64,000 bases of DNA from an uncultured Paracoccaceae bacterium (GTDB lineage: Bacteria > Pseudomonadota > Alphaproteobacteria > Rhodobacterales > Rhodobacteraceae): assembly GCA_947500005.1 (NCBI GenBank), contig CANMQJ010000020.1, positions 30,528-94,527 of the forward strand, read 5' to 3'. Below the pieces are notes generated by a model. That model worked only from the letters and a program-made list of their open reading frames with translations, was not told the DNA's origin and did no database searches. Below are positions 1 to 8,352 of this stretch, one piece after another; within the stretch, counting starts at the first letter, position 1; each line of letters opens with the position of its first letter. The position numbers were made by a program, and so were the translations under genes.

Positions 1-164
1 AGGTCTGCACCACCATGGCCCGCGCGGTGGAGCGCGCGATGGAGGAGGCCCAGCCGGGCGAAACCGTGCTGCTGGCGCCGGCGGCGGCCAGTTTCGACCA
101 GTACGACAATTTCGAGAAGCGCGGCGAGGATTTCATGGCCGAGCTGCGCAAGCGGCTGGGCTGA
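1..164 (+). CDS. murD: UDP-N-acetylmuramoyl-L-alanine--D-glutamate ligase, C-terminal end (partial)
   Basis: Only the last 53 codons are inside the window; the reading frame enters at base 3 and stops with TGA at 162-164. The tail contains ETVLLAPAAASFDQYDNFEK followed by RGEDF, which matches the conserved C-terminal Mur ligase segment of MurD (a block of Ser-Pro/Ala-Ala-Ser-Phe-Asp-x-[FY] then FE-x-RG-x-x-F). MurD adds D-glutamate to UDP-MurNAc-L-alanine in the cytoplasm during peptidoglycan precursor synthesis. The gene converges on xseA with a three-base gap. The assignment rests on this short tail only, so another Mur ligase is possible but less likely. Confidence 0.8.
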   Translation, partial: VCTTMARAVERAMEEAQPGETVLLAPAAASFDQYDNFEKRGEDFMAELRKRLG

Positions 165-167
165 CCC

Positions 168-1715
168 TCAGAACAGGGATCCCTGCTCGGGCGCGTCGTC
201 CTTCCCCTTGCGCGGTTTCGCGGCGCCCCCGGTGCCAGTCGAGATGCGGCCATCGGCGAACTCGATCTCGAGGCTGGCATGGCGCTCGGCCTCGGCGCGG
301 GTCGTGACCACCTGTTCGCCCGCGCGCACGACCGCGTATCCGCGCGCAAGCGTGGCCTTGTAGCTGAGCGTTTCGCGCAGGCGGTCGGTGGCCTTCAGCT
401 GCTGGCTGAGCCGGTCGATATGCGCCTCGAAGACCGGCGTCAGGCGCAGGGCGCAGCGGTCGAGCTCCTGCCGCTTGCGGGCGATGTCGCGCGTGATCCG
501 CTCGGCCGAGAGGCGGCGGGCACATTCCCCTAGCGCGCGGTGCTTGTCCCGCGTGGCGCGGTCGAGTGCGGGGGCCAGTCGCGCCCCGGTGCCGGACAGC
601 GTCCGGCGGCGTTCGTCAAGCCGTCCGCGCAGGAGCGAGGGGCGCAAGGCGGCGGCGCATTGCGACAGGTCGTATTGGCGTTGTCGGACCAGTCCGGTCA
701 ACGCCCCCGGAAGACGAAATGAAGCATTGTCAAGGCGTTGCCGGGGGCTTTCCAGAAGGGTGTCAGGCTTTGGCAGCAGGCGCGACACGTCCCGCAGGCG
801 CTGCGCGCGGCGGGCCGTGGCCTCGCCGGCCGCGCGGGTGAGGCGCGCGCCCAGCTGGTCCATCCGTGCCAGCAATTCCATGCGGACCGGGACGGCAAGC
901 TCGGCGGCGGCAGTGGGGGTGGGCGCGCGGCGGTCGGAGACGTAGTCGATCAGCGTGGTATCCGTCTCGTGCCCCACGGCCGAGATAAGGGGGATCTCGC
1001 TGGCGGCTGCGGCGCGGGCGACGATCTCCTCGTTGAAGCCCCAGAGATCCTCGATGGAGCCGCCCCCGCGCGCCACGATCAGCAGGTCGGGCCGCGGCAG
1101 CGCGCCGCCCGGCGAGAACCGGTTGAACCCCTCGATGGCGCGCGCCACTTCGGCGGCGCAGGCGGGCCCCTGCACGGCCACGGGCCAGATCAGGACCTTG
1201 CGCGGAAACCGCTCGCGCAGGCGGTGCAGGATATCGCGGATCACCGCGCCCGAGGGGGAGGTGACGACGCCGATGATATCGGGCAGGTAGGGCAGGGGCC
1301 GCTTGCGTTCGGGGGCGAAAAGTCCCTCGGATTCAAGGGCTTTCTTGCGTTTTTCGAGCAGCGCCATCAGCGCGCCCTGGCCCGCGACGGCGACCTCGTC
1401 CACGTTCATGTTGTACTTGGACTGCGCGCCGAAGGCGGTCAGGCGCCCGGTCACCACGACCTCCAGCCCCTCCTCGGGAACGACCGACAGGCCGTCGATC
1501 TGGCCCTTCCAGGTGGTGCAGGCGAGCACGTTCCGGTCGTCCTTGACATCGTAGTAGAGATGCCCCGAGCGGGCCTTGAAAACGCGGCCCACCTCGCCCC
1601 TGACTCGGATGCGGCCGAAGGTCCCTTCGAGCGTGCGCTTCACCTCTCCGGAGATTTCGGAGACGGTGTATTCGGGCATGTTCTGGCCCGGTTTGGGGTC
1701 GTCGAGAAGGTCCAT
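168..1715 (-). CDS. xseA: Exodeoxyribonuclease VII large subunit
   Basis: A 515-residue protein, slightly longer than the usual 400-460. It starts with an OB-fold (about residues 15-110, beginning EYTVSEISGEVKRTLEG and including GHLYYDVKDD). The XseA catalytic core follows (about 130-320) with VVTSPSGAVIRDILHRL, LLIVARGGGSIEDLWGFNEE and SAVGHETDTTLIDYVSDRRA. The C-terminal half is arginine- and leucine-rich and probably forms the extended helical arms that bind XseB. With XseB it degrades single-stranded DNA in both directions. xseB is not in the window. A purine-rich stretch (gaggcaacgga) precedes the ATG. Two TTGAC-N5-TGTAC-like direct repeats lie 80-126 bp upstream of the start. Confidence 0.96.
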   Translation of the reverse strand: MDLLDDPKPGQNMPEYTVSEISGEVKRTLEGTFGRIRVRGEVGRVFKARSGHLYYDVKDDRNVLACTTWKGQIDGLSVVPEEGLEVVVTGRLTAFGAQSKYNMNVDEVAVAGQGALMALLEKRKKALESEGLFAPERKRPLPYLPDIIGVVTSPSGAVIRDILHRLRERFPRKVLIWPVAVQGPACAAEVARAIEGFNRFSPGGALPRPDLLIVARGGGSIEDLWGFNEEIVARAAAASEIPLISAVGHETDTTLIDYVSDRRAPTPTAAAELAVPVRMELLARMDQLGARLTRAAGEATARRAQRLRDVSRLLPKPDTLLESPRQRLDNASFRLPGALTGLVRQRQYDLSQCAAALRPSLLRGRLDERRRTLSGTGARLAPALDRATRDKHRALGECARRLSAERITRDIARKRQELDRCALRLTPVFEAHIDRLSQQLKATDRLRETLSYKATLARGYAVVRAGEQVVTTRAEAERHASLEIEFADGRISTGTGGAAKPRKGKDDAPEQGSLF

Positions 1716-1794
1716 TCCGTTGCCTCTTGCCTCCGCTTTGGCGGACTGTACCGCGCGGCGCGGGGAAGGCCAAGCCGGTCGGCCGGGGGGAGAA

Positions 1795-1841
1795 TTGACT
1801 GTTTTGTACAGCGATTCCGAGGGGGTTTGACCGGTTTGTAC
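1795..1841. repeat. Pair of 15-bp direct repeats upstream of xseA, possible operator
   Basis: TTGACTGTTTTGTAC at 1795-1809 and TTGACCGGTTTGTAC at 1827-1841 match at 13 of 15 positions. Their starts are 32 bp apart, about three helical turns, as expected for two sites on one DNA face. A third TGTAC occurs at 1747-1751, nearer xseA. The 223-bp gap between xseA (reading left) and the HNH gene (ending at 1939) shows no other gene. No regulator is assigned. Confidence 0.35.
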
Positions 1842-1938
1842 TTAAGGTTCGGCGAAGGGAAAATCACGCTGCGCTGCATGCAACGATTGAGGCGTGCCTG
1901 GTCGGGTTCGACTAATTGACAGAAAATGGCAGCGGGGA

Positions 1939-2988
1939 TTACTCGAGTTTGTTCGCTTCCTCATCGTATCCGAACCAATCCGACGCCTTGTCCCACAGTG
2001 TGTCGCTTCCGGTTCCTTCGCTCATCTCCGGTTCCACTTGCTTCACCGCTGACAAGTATTCTCTAAGCTCTGTCCAAGTCGGTATGGGCATGCTCAAATT
2101 CTCGTAGGTGTCATTAGCAACGCCCCATATCTCCGCCGGCGCCGCGATTATCTGATCCAACAACTCGGCTGTCGTCGGGACCCGGGTTGCGCAAACTCGC
2201 GTAACGTCGTCTGTCATCTCCAAGTCAGGGTTAAAGGCCAGAGCCAACGCATAATTATCTTTCAAGGCTTCACACATGTCCAACAACTCCCATGCAGTTG
2301 CCGCCAGAACGACAGAGACCCCGAACCAAGGAATCGCTTCGGCTGGCATCGCGGCAAAATTTCGTTGAGCGCTGGCAACCAGCCGTCGTCTTACCCCATT
2401 TGTGTGTTCATTAACTGCCTCGGCCAAACTGAGGTTCCGAGACTTGTATCGAACCATTTGTCCTCTGAGCGCAGAAGAATCCAATACCAATCGACTTATT
2501 TGTTTTTGGCTCGCCTCGAGCTCGTCGCTCAGCATGGCGAGTCTGCGAACCGAGGAAATCTTACCAATCGGTTTTAGACCGTAATCGGAACGCAACCCGT
2601 TTGCATCACCCAGTACTTGTTTCTGGATAGCCGGAGATAAATTGGATGCGAACTCTTCCGGTGACTTGTAGCCTTTGGCACGGTTGGTCTGCCTGTGTGT
2701 GAAGCGCAGGTTCCTCGGATCATTGGCAAGGCGTTTCAGATCATCTCCGCACACGCCCTGTGTATAAGCGTAGTAGAGTGAAATGAGGTGATCAACCTCG
2801 ATGTCTTCGCAGTCCACTTTATTGCCGTCGCTATATTGATCCACGACGAGTTGGCCTATCGCACAATATTGACCACGTGTTTTGTAGGCGGGGCGAGAGA
2901 ACTCGTGATCGCAGAAACGCGATTGAGCTTCGGCGGACAGAGTGGTGAAAAAAAATAGTAAAATACCAATTATGACGAATCTATTCAT
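1939..2988 (-). CDS. Predicted secreted HNH-type nuclease with coiled coil and C-terminal hydrophobic segment
   Basis: A 349-residue protein. The start at 2988 is chosen over a longer frame reaching 3102 because it gives a clean signal peptide (MNRFVIIGILLFFFTTLSAEAQ, cleavage near residue 22) with GGAAAGG just upstream. Residues 60-106 resemble secreted DUF1524/HNH nucleases: VDHLISL (D66, H67), then ANDPRNL (N89-N93) and TNRAKGYK (N102, K105). Four cysteines (26, 42, 60, 80) surround this domain and could form disulfides outside the cytoplasm. Residues about 150-200 look like a coiled coil, and 222-238 form a short hydrophobic helix. Codon use and base composition are clearly more AT-rich than the neighbours, suggesting acquisition. 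The nuclease call is from motifs; the role of the C-terminal 240 residues is unknown. Confidence 0.7.
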   Translation of the reverse strand: MNRFVIIGILLFFFTTLSAEAQSRFCDHEFSRPAYKTRGQYCAIGQLVVDQYSDGNKVDCEDIEVDHLISLYYAYTQGVCGDDLKRLANDPRNLRFTHRQTNRAKGYKSPEEFASNLSPAIQKQVLGDANGLRSDYGLKPIGKISSVRRLAMLSDELEASQKQISRLVLDSSALRGQMVRYKSRNLSLAEAVNEHTNGVRRRLVASAQRNFAAMPAEAIPWFGVSVVLAATAWELLDMCEALKDNYALALAFNPDLEMTDDVTRVCATRVPTTAELLDQIIAAPAEIWGVANDTYENLSMPIPTWTELREYLSAVKQVEPEMSEGTGSDTLWDKASDWFGYDEEANKLE

Positions 2989-3252
2989 GATTAGACCTTT
3001 CCGAGGCGGGAAATTCAAACGGCATTGGGTCACATTGTCGGTGTTCGGAGGTCTGGTTGTCAAAGATTTTGGTACTCGAACTTGGTACGCGTTCTCGGGC
3101 ACAGGTTTTAGTGCTGGACCTTAGCCGAATAGCGAGTCTCGACGGGCCGTGAAGCGGCAGCCCAACGCCAGAGCAGCAGCACGTATAACCCTTCGAGCCG
3201 GCTAAAATGCCTATTGACAGTGCGATTGCGGATTGCCTGTCGCGGCAAACTG

Positions 3253-4461
3253 ATGTCGTTTGGCGCGATGAAACCGAGCGGTCCTTTCCTGTTCATCCTG
3301 GCCACCCTGATGATCGACGCCATCGGGGTCGGGATCGTGTTTCCGATCATGCCCGACCTGATGGCGCGCGTGGGCGCGGGCAGCACCGCCGAGGGGGCGC
3401 TGTGGGGCGGGATCATGATGTCGGGATATGCCGCGGCGATGTTCCTGTTCGGGCCGGTCGTGGGCAGCCTGTCGGATGCCTATGGGCGTCGGCCGGTGCT
3501 GATCACGGCGCTGGTCACGCTGACCATCGACTATGTCATCATGGCGCTGGCCGAGACCTACTGGATGCTGCTGGCGGGTCGTGTTCTCGCCGGCATGGCG
3601 GGGGCCACCTATATCACCGCGACGGCCTATATCGCCGATATCTCGCGCCCCGAGCAGCGCGCGGCGCGGTTCGGCATGATCGGCGCGGCCTTTGGCATCG
3701 GCTTCGTGCTGGGGCCGGCGCTGGGCGGCCTGGCCGCGGGCTGGCACCTGACGGCGCCGTTCTGGATCGCGGCGGCGCTGGCGGCGGCCAACGTGGCCTT
3801 CGGGTTCTTCATCCTGCCGGAATCGCTGAAACCCGAGAACCGGCGTCCCTTTGGCCGGCGCGATCTCAACCCGTTTGCCAGCATCCTGCGGGCCTTTGCC
3901 GTACCGGGCCTTGCCATTCCGCTTGTCTGCCTGTTCGTCTTCGAGTTCGCCAACATGGTCTATCCGACATTGTGGGCCTTCTGGGGGCGCGAGAGCTTTG
4001 GCTGGGATGCGTTCACCATCGGGCTGACACTGTCGGCCTATGGCGTGCTGATCGCCGGGGTTCAGGCGGGTATCCTGCCGCGCCTGACACGCGTTCTGGG
4101 CGATTTCCGGACGCTGCTTGTGGCGGTCGCTGCGGGCGTCGTGGGCCTGGTGGGGTTCGGCTTTGCCGGAACGGTCTGGGCCGTCGCGATCCTGTTGCCG
4201 ATCGCGGCGCTTTCGGACATGGCGCCGCCTGTGATGACCGCCTTTGCGGCCAACCGGGCGGCCGAGAATCAGCAGGGTCTTGTGCAGGGGGTGATCGCGT
4301 CATTGTCGTCGGTCGCCGCCGTCCTGGCGCCGCTGGTGATGACCGGCGTGTTCGAGCGTTTCGTCAGCGGCGAGGGGCTGTATCTTCCCGGGGCGCCGTT
4401 TCTTCTGAGCGCGGTGCTGATCGTCGCGATCCTTCCGCTGGTGTTGCGGCTGAAGCCGTGA
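3253..4461 (+). CDS. MFS drug efflux transporter, TetA-like (DHA1 family)
   Basis: About 402 residues with twelve hydrophobic segments. MFS motif A is present between helices 2 and 3 (GSLSDAYGRRPVLI), and the antiporter motif C region in helix 5 reads GFVLGPALGG. The N-terminal segment LATLMIDAIGVGIVFPIMPD is typical of TetA-type proton-coupled exporters. The frame is open to 3214; ATG 3253 or ATG 3268 are the more natural starts and neither has a strong ribosome binding site. The substrate cannot be told from sequence. No TetR-type repressor gene is adjacent, so a dedicated tetracycline determinant is not supported. The 264 bp between this gene and the HNH gene carry both promoters; I see nothing else there. 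Confidence 0.88.
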   Translation: MSFGAMKPSGPFLFILATLMIDAIGVGIVFPIMPDLMARVGAGSTAEGALWGGIMMSGYAAAMFLFGPVVGSLSDAYGRRPVLITALVTLTIDYVIMALAETYWMLLAGRVLAGMAGATYITATAYIADISRPEQRAARFGMIGAAFGIGFVLGPALGGLAAGWHLTAPFWIAAALAAANVAFGFFILPESLKPENRRPFGRRDLNPFASILRAFAVPGLAIPLVCLFVFEFANMVYPTLWAFWGRESFGWDAFTIGLTLSAYGVLIAGVQAGILPRLTRVLGDFRTLLVAVAAGVVGLVGFGFAGTVWAVAILLPIAALSDMAPPVMTAFAANRAAENQQGLVQGVIASLSSVAAVLAPLVMTGVFERFVSGEGLYLPGAPFLLSAVLIVAILPLVLRLKP

Positions 4462-4546
4462 GCATCGGCCATGCTTGCCCTCGGGCGGGGTGCGGGCTAG
4501 GAGGCGGGCGAGGGACGACGAACGGGACAAGGCGCGGGAGAGCGGC

Positions 4547-5812
4547 ATGAACATTCTCATTCTCGGCGGCGGCGGGCGGGAGCATGCGCTGGCCTGGGCG
4601 GTGATGCAGAACCCCAAATGCGACAAGCTGATCGTGGCGCCGGGCAATGCCGGGATCGCGCAGATCGCGGAATGCGCCTCGCTCGACATCAACAACGGTG
4701 CGGCGGTGGTGAATTTCGTGGACGGGAACGCCATCGACTTCGTCATCGTGGGGCCCGAGGCGCCGCTGGCCGCCGGCATCGGCGACCGGCTGCGCGAGGC
4801 GGGGGTGCTGGTCTTCGGCCCATCGGCCGAGGCGGCGCGGCTGGAGGCCTCGAAACGGTTCACCAAGGAGATCTGCGACGCGGCGGGAGCGCCCACCGCG
4901 GGATACGCGCATTTCACCGATCCGCAGGCGGCGAAGGAGTACGTGCGCGCGCAGGGGGCGCCCATCGTGGTCAAGGCCGACGGGCTGGCCGCGGGCAAGG
5001 GCGTGATCGTGGCGATGGACGAGGCCACCGCGCTGGAGGCCATCGACGACATGTTCGGCGGCGCCTTCGGCGGGGCGGGCGCCGAGGTGGTGATCGAGGA
5101 GTTCATGGAGGGCGAGGAGGCGTCGTTCTTCGTGCTGTGTGACGGCGAGGATGTGCTGCCCATCGGCACGGCGCAGGACCACAAGCGCGTGGGCGAAGGG
5201 GATACCGGCCTCAATACGGGCGGCATGGGTGCCTATTCGCCCGCGCCGGTGCTGACCGACGAGATCGCGGCGCGCGCGCTGGAGGAGATCGTCAAGCCCA
5301 CCGTGGCCGAGATGGCGCGGCGGGGCACGCCCTACCAGGGGGTTCTCTATGCCGGGCTGATGATCCGGGACGGCGCGCCGCGGCTTGTGGAATACAACGT
5401 GCGCTTCGGCGACCCGGAGGCGCAGGTCCTGATGATGCGGCTGGGCGCGCAGGCGCTGGACCTGATGCATGCCGCCGCCGAGGGGCGGCTGGGCGAGGCC
5501 CGGGTGAACTGGGCCGAGGATCATGCGATGACGGTGGTGCTGGCGGCCGAGGGCTATCCGGGGGATTACGTCAAGGGCAGCGAGATCCGGGGGCTGGAGG
5601 CTCTGCCCGAGGACAGCTGGAACATGGTGTTCCATGCGGGGACAAGGCTCGAGGGCGGGCGGATGCTGGCCAATGGCGGCCGGGTGCTGAACGTGACGGC
5701 GCGGGGGCGCAGCCTGGCCGAGGCGCGCGAGCGGGTCTATGCGATGGTGGATGCGATCGATTGGCCCGAGGGGTTCTGTCGCCGCGACATCGGCTGGCGG
5801 GCCTTGTCGTGA
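4547..5812 (+). CDS. purD: Phosphoribosylamine--glycine ligase
   Basis: 421 residues, the normal length. It opens with MNILILGGGGREHALAWA, the PurD N-terminal nucleotide-binding loop. The ATP-grasp core follows: KRFTKEICDAAGAPTAGY, VVKADGLAAGKGVIVA, EEFMEGEEASFFVLCDG, and GLNTGGMGAYSPAP. YNVRFGDPEAQVLMMRL provides the metal and substrate ligands. It joins glycine to phosphoribosylamine in purine synthesis in the cytoplasm. ATG 4547 is chosen because family homology starts exactly there, although the frame is open 72 bases further upstream. It lies 85 bp after the MFS gene; no other pur gene is nearby. Confidence 0.97.
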   Translation: MNILILGGGGREHALAWAVMQNPKCDKLIVAPGNAGIAQIAECASLDINNGAAVVNFVDGNAIDFVIVGPEAPLAAGIGDRLREAGVLVFGPSAEAARLEASKRFTKEICDAAGAPTAGYAHFTDPQAAKEYVRAQGAPIVVKADGLAAGKGVIVAMDEATALEAIDDMFGGAFGGAGAEVVIEEFMEGEEASFFVLCDGEDVLPIGTAQDHKRVGEGDTGLNTGGMGAYSPAPVLTDEIAARALEEIVKPTVAEMARRGTPYQGVLYAGLMIRDGAPRLVEYNVRFGDPEAQVLMMRLGAQALDLMHAAAEGRLGEARVNWAEDHAMTVVLAAEGYPGDYVKGSEIRGLEALPEDSWNMVFHAGTRLEGGRMLANGGRVLNVTARGRSLAEARERVYAMVDAIDWPEGFCRRDIGWRALS

Positions 5813-5889
5813 GCCCCGAACGCCCCGGGGCGTCTTGACGTCTCGCGCGGGGCGGGGGCAAGCTTCGTCCCGGTGAGTGCGGGGGGTGC

Positions 5890-7185
5890 ATGGGACGGCG
5901 CAAGGCCCTTGTTCTGGGCGGTTATGGCCTGATCGGGTCGGCCTGCATGCGGGCGCTTGCGGCGGCGGGGTTCGAGGTCGTGGGCATGGGACGCTCGGGC
6001 GCGGCGGCGCGGGCCTCGGACGCCGGGGCGGAGTGGGTGATCCAGGATATCCCGTCGGTTTCGGTCGCGGAGTGGCGCGCGCTGTTGGCGGGTGTCGACG
6101 TGGTGGTGAATGCCGCCGGCGCGCTTCAGGACGGGGCGCGGAACGATCTGGAAGCGATCCATGTGAGTGCGGTGGCGCGGCTGGTGGAGGCCGCCGGGCC
6201 GGGCCTGCGGATCGTGCAGATCTCGGCCGCGGGCGTATCGGCGGAGGCGTCCACGGCGTTTTTCCGGACCAAGGCGCGCGGCGATGCGATCGTGCAGGGG
6301 GCCGCGGACTGGGTGATCCTGCGGCCGGTTCTGGTACTGGCGGAGGAGGCCTATGGCGGCACGGCGCTGTTGCGCGCGGCGGCGGGTTTGCCCTGGGTGC
6401 TGCCGCAGGTGCTGCCGGGCGCGCAGGTGCAGACGGTCCATGTGGGCGATCTGGCCGGGGCCGTCGTCGCGGCGGCGCGTGGAGAGGTTCCCTCGGGCAC
6501 GGTGGCGGATCTGACGGAGGCGGGATCGCGCAGCTTTCCCGAGGTGCTTGTGGCGGTGCGGCGCTGGCAGGGTTGGCCGGAGCCGGTGCTGCGGCCGCGC
6601 GTTCCCGGTGTCGTGCTGGCCGGTCTGGGCCGGTGCGCGGACCTGCTGGGGCATCTGGGCTGGCGCTCGCCGCTCAGGACGACGGCGTTGCGGGCGCTGT
6701 CTGCGGGGGTGCGGGGTGATCCCGCTGCCTGGGCGAGGGTGGGCGGGAGGCCCTGCCGCGCGCTGGAGGAGACGCTGGCGACGCTGCCCGCGACGCGGCA
6801 GGAGCGGCTTTTCGCGCGCGCCTACTGGGCGCTGCCGCTGTCCATCGGGGTGCTGTCGCTGTTCTGGGTCGCCACGGGGGCGATCACGCTGTCGGATCCG
6901 GGCCGGGCGGTATCGCTGCTGACCCAGCGGGGCGTGGCCGAGGGCGTGGCGTGGGGCGCCGTGATCGGCGGGGCGGTGGCGGATCTGGCGCTTGGCTGTG
7001 CGATCCTGTGGCGGCGCTGGGCGCGGCCTGCCGCGTTGGGGATGGTGGGCCTGTCCGCGCTCTACCTGATAAGCGCCGTGGTGGTCGCGCCCGACCTTTG
7101 GGCCGATCCGCTGGGGCCGATGGTCAAGGTGCTGCCGGGGATGGTGCTGGCCCTGATCGTCTGGCTGTGGGTGGAGGAGCGATGA
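5890..7185 (+). CDS. NAD(P)-binding SDR-like protein fused to a DoxX-like membrane domain
   Basis: 431 residues in two parts. Residues 1-220 form an atypical SDR/NAD(P)-binding Rossmann domain with the nucleotide loop LGGYGLIGSA near the N-terminus and VVNAAGAL. The usual Tyr-x3-Lys is replaced by Phe-Phe-Arg-Thr-Lys, as in SDR relatives that bind but may not reduce. After a linker, residues 310-431 contain four hydrophobic segments typical of DoxX-like proteins (for example SIGVLSLFWVATGAITL). Such fusions are known; the substrate is not. Its stop overlaps the start of the DUF2269 gene by four bases (ATGA), so the two are translationally coupled and may form one membrane unit. Confidence 0.85.
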   Translation: MGRRKALVLGGYGLIGSACMRALAAAGFEVVGMGRSGAAARASDAGAEWVIQDIPSVSVAEWRALLAGVDVVVNAAGALQDGARNDLEAIHVSAVARLVEAAGPGLRIVQISAAGVSAEASTAFFRTKARGDAIVQGAADWVILRPVLVLAEEAYGGTALLRAAAGLPWVLPQVLPGAQVQTVHVGDLAGAVVAAARGEVPSGTVADLTEAGSRSFPEVLVAVRRWQGWPEPVLRPRVPGVVLAGLGRCADLLGHLGWRSPLRTTALRALSAGVRGDPAAWARVGGRPCRALEETLATLPATRQERLFARAYWALPLSIGVLSLFWVATGAITLSDPGRAVSLLTQRGVAEGVAWGAVIGGAVADLALGCAILWRRWARPAALGMVGLSALYLISAVVVAPDLWADPLGPMVKVLPGMVLALIVWLWVEER

Positions 7186-7649
7186 GCTACGAGCTTTTGC
7201 GGTTCCTGCATGTTCTGGGGGCGACGGTACTGCTGGGCACCGGGGCGGGGATCGCCTTTTTCATGGTCGTGGCGCATCGCAGCGGGGAGGCGCGGCTTAT
7301 CGCGCATGTGGCCGGGATCGTGGTGCTGGCCGACACGGTCTTTACCGCCACGGCGGCGGTGGTGCAGCCGGTCACGGGGCTGTTGCTGGCCCGCGTTGCG
7401 GGCTGGCCGGTGCTGGAGGGTTGGGTCGCCTGGTCGATCGGCCTCTACCTTGTCGTGGGGGCCTTCTGGCTGCCGGTGGTTTGGATGCAGATCCGGATGC
7501 GGAACCTGGCCCGCGCCGCGCGCGATGCGGGCGGGCCGCTGCCCGCGCTCTATCACCGGCTGTTCCGGCTGTGGTGCGCCTGCGGCTTTCCCGCGCTGGC
7601 CGCGATGCTGGCGATCCTGTGGCTGATGCTGACGCGGCCGCCGCTGTGA
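7182..7649 (+). CDS. DUF2269 family integral membrane protein
   Basis: 155 residues with four hydrophobic helices. The first segment, YELLRFLHVLGATVLLGTG, contains the Phe-Leu-His motif typical of DUF2269. The start at 7182 overlaps the preceding SDR-DoxX gene by ATGA. The family has no established biochemical role; the pairing with a DoxX-type domain suggests a joint function at the inner membrane, which is inference. Confidence 0.85.
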   Translation: MSYELLRFLHVLGATVLLGTGAGIAFFMVVAHRSGEARLIAHVAGIVVLADTVFTATAAVVQPVTGLLLARVAGWPVLEGWVAWSIGLYLVVGAFWLPVVWMQIRMRNLARAARDAGGPLPALYHRLFRLWCACGFPALAAMLAILWLMLTRPPL

Positions 7650-7718
7650 GCGGTGCCTTTGCGGTTTTCTCTTGTCGGGCGCTGCGATAGTGTAACGCAC
7701 CAACCACGCGGAGAGGTG

Positions 7719-8333
7719 ATGGGCGGCGAGCTGGACAAAGAGACGCTGGACGCGCTTTACGCGCGGCGGGACCTGATGGCGCTGGCCTTCGACTGGGTGC
7801 CGGTCGGCATCGTCGTGACCGAGGCGCGCGTGATCCGCGAGGTCAACCGGCGGTTCTGCGCGATGTTCGGATACAGCCGCGAGGAATTTCTGGACCAGCT
7901 TTTCGCCTTTCTCTACCCGACCGAGGCGGAGTTCCAGAACGTTCTGCACCGGGGCGACAAGGACCTGGGCGAGGGCAATCTCTACTGGGACGAGCGGGTG
8001 ATGCGGCGCAAGTCGGGCGAGCTGTTCTGGTGCCGGGTGCGGGGGCAGACATTCACCCCCGAGGACCCGTTGGCGCGCGCGGTCTGGACCTTTGCCGACC
8101 TGTCGGAGACGCGGCCCTACCAGCCGCTGACGCAGCGCGAGCGGGAGGTGTTCTCGCTTCTGGGCGAGGGCAAGACCAGCAAGGAGATCGCGCGCGAGCT
8201 GGCGCTGAGCTATCGCACGGTGGAGGTGCACCGGGCGCGGCTGCTCAAGAAATTCGGGGTGAACAATACCGCCGCGCTGTTCCAGTCGCTGGGCGACATC
8301 CAGGGCGCCCATGTGGTGGAGACGGGGCCCTGA
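7719..8333 (+). CDS. PAS domain-containing LuxR-type transcriptional regulator
   Basis: 204 residues. Residues about 25-125 form a PAS sensor domain (FDWVPVGIVVTEARVIREVN, FCAMFGYSREEFL, and RRKSGELFWCRVRG near its end). Residues about 135-195 are a LuxR/FixJ helix-turn-helix: LTQREREVFSLLGEGKTSKE then IARELALSYRTVEVHRARL. GGAGAGGTG lies directly before ATG 7719, which decides this start over an in-frame ATG at 7653. There is no receiver domain, so it probably senses a small molecule or light/redox state directly. It ends 20 bp from the stop of the convergent caspase-domain gene; whether it controls that operon is unknown. Confidence 0.9.
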   Translation: MGGELDKETLDALYARRDLMALAFDWVPVGIVVTEARVIREVNRRFCAMFGYSREEFLDQLFAFLYPTEAEFQNVLHRGDKDLGEGNLYWDERVMRRKSGELFWCRVRGQTFTPEDPLARAVWTFADLSETRPYQPLTQREREVFSLLGEGKTSKEIARELALSYRTVEVHRARLLKKFGVNNTAALFQSLGDIQGAHVVETGP

Positions 8334-8352
8334 ACGTCTTTTTGCGCGCAGG

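Noticed and set aside
3120..3213. Possible tRNA or integration-site remnant between the HNH gene and the MFS gene
   Set aside because: No cloverleaf can be drawn and no repeat of it is seen elsewhere in the window.
3214..3252. Upstream in-frame start of the MFS transporter
   Set aside because: It adds a basic segment without a ribosome binding site ahead of the first membrane helix; a start at 3253 or 3268 is more natural.
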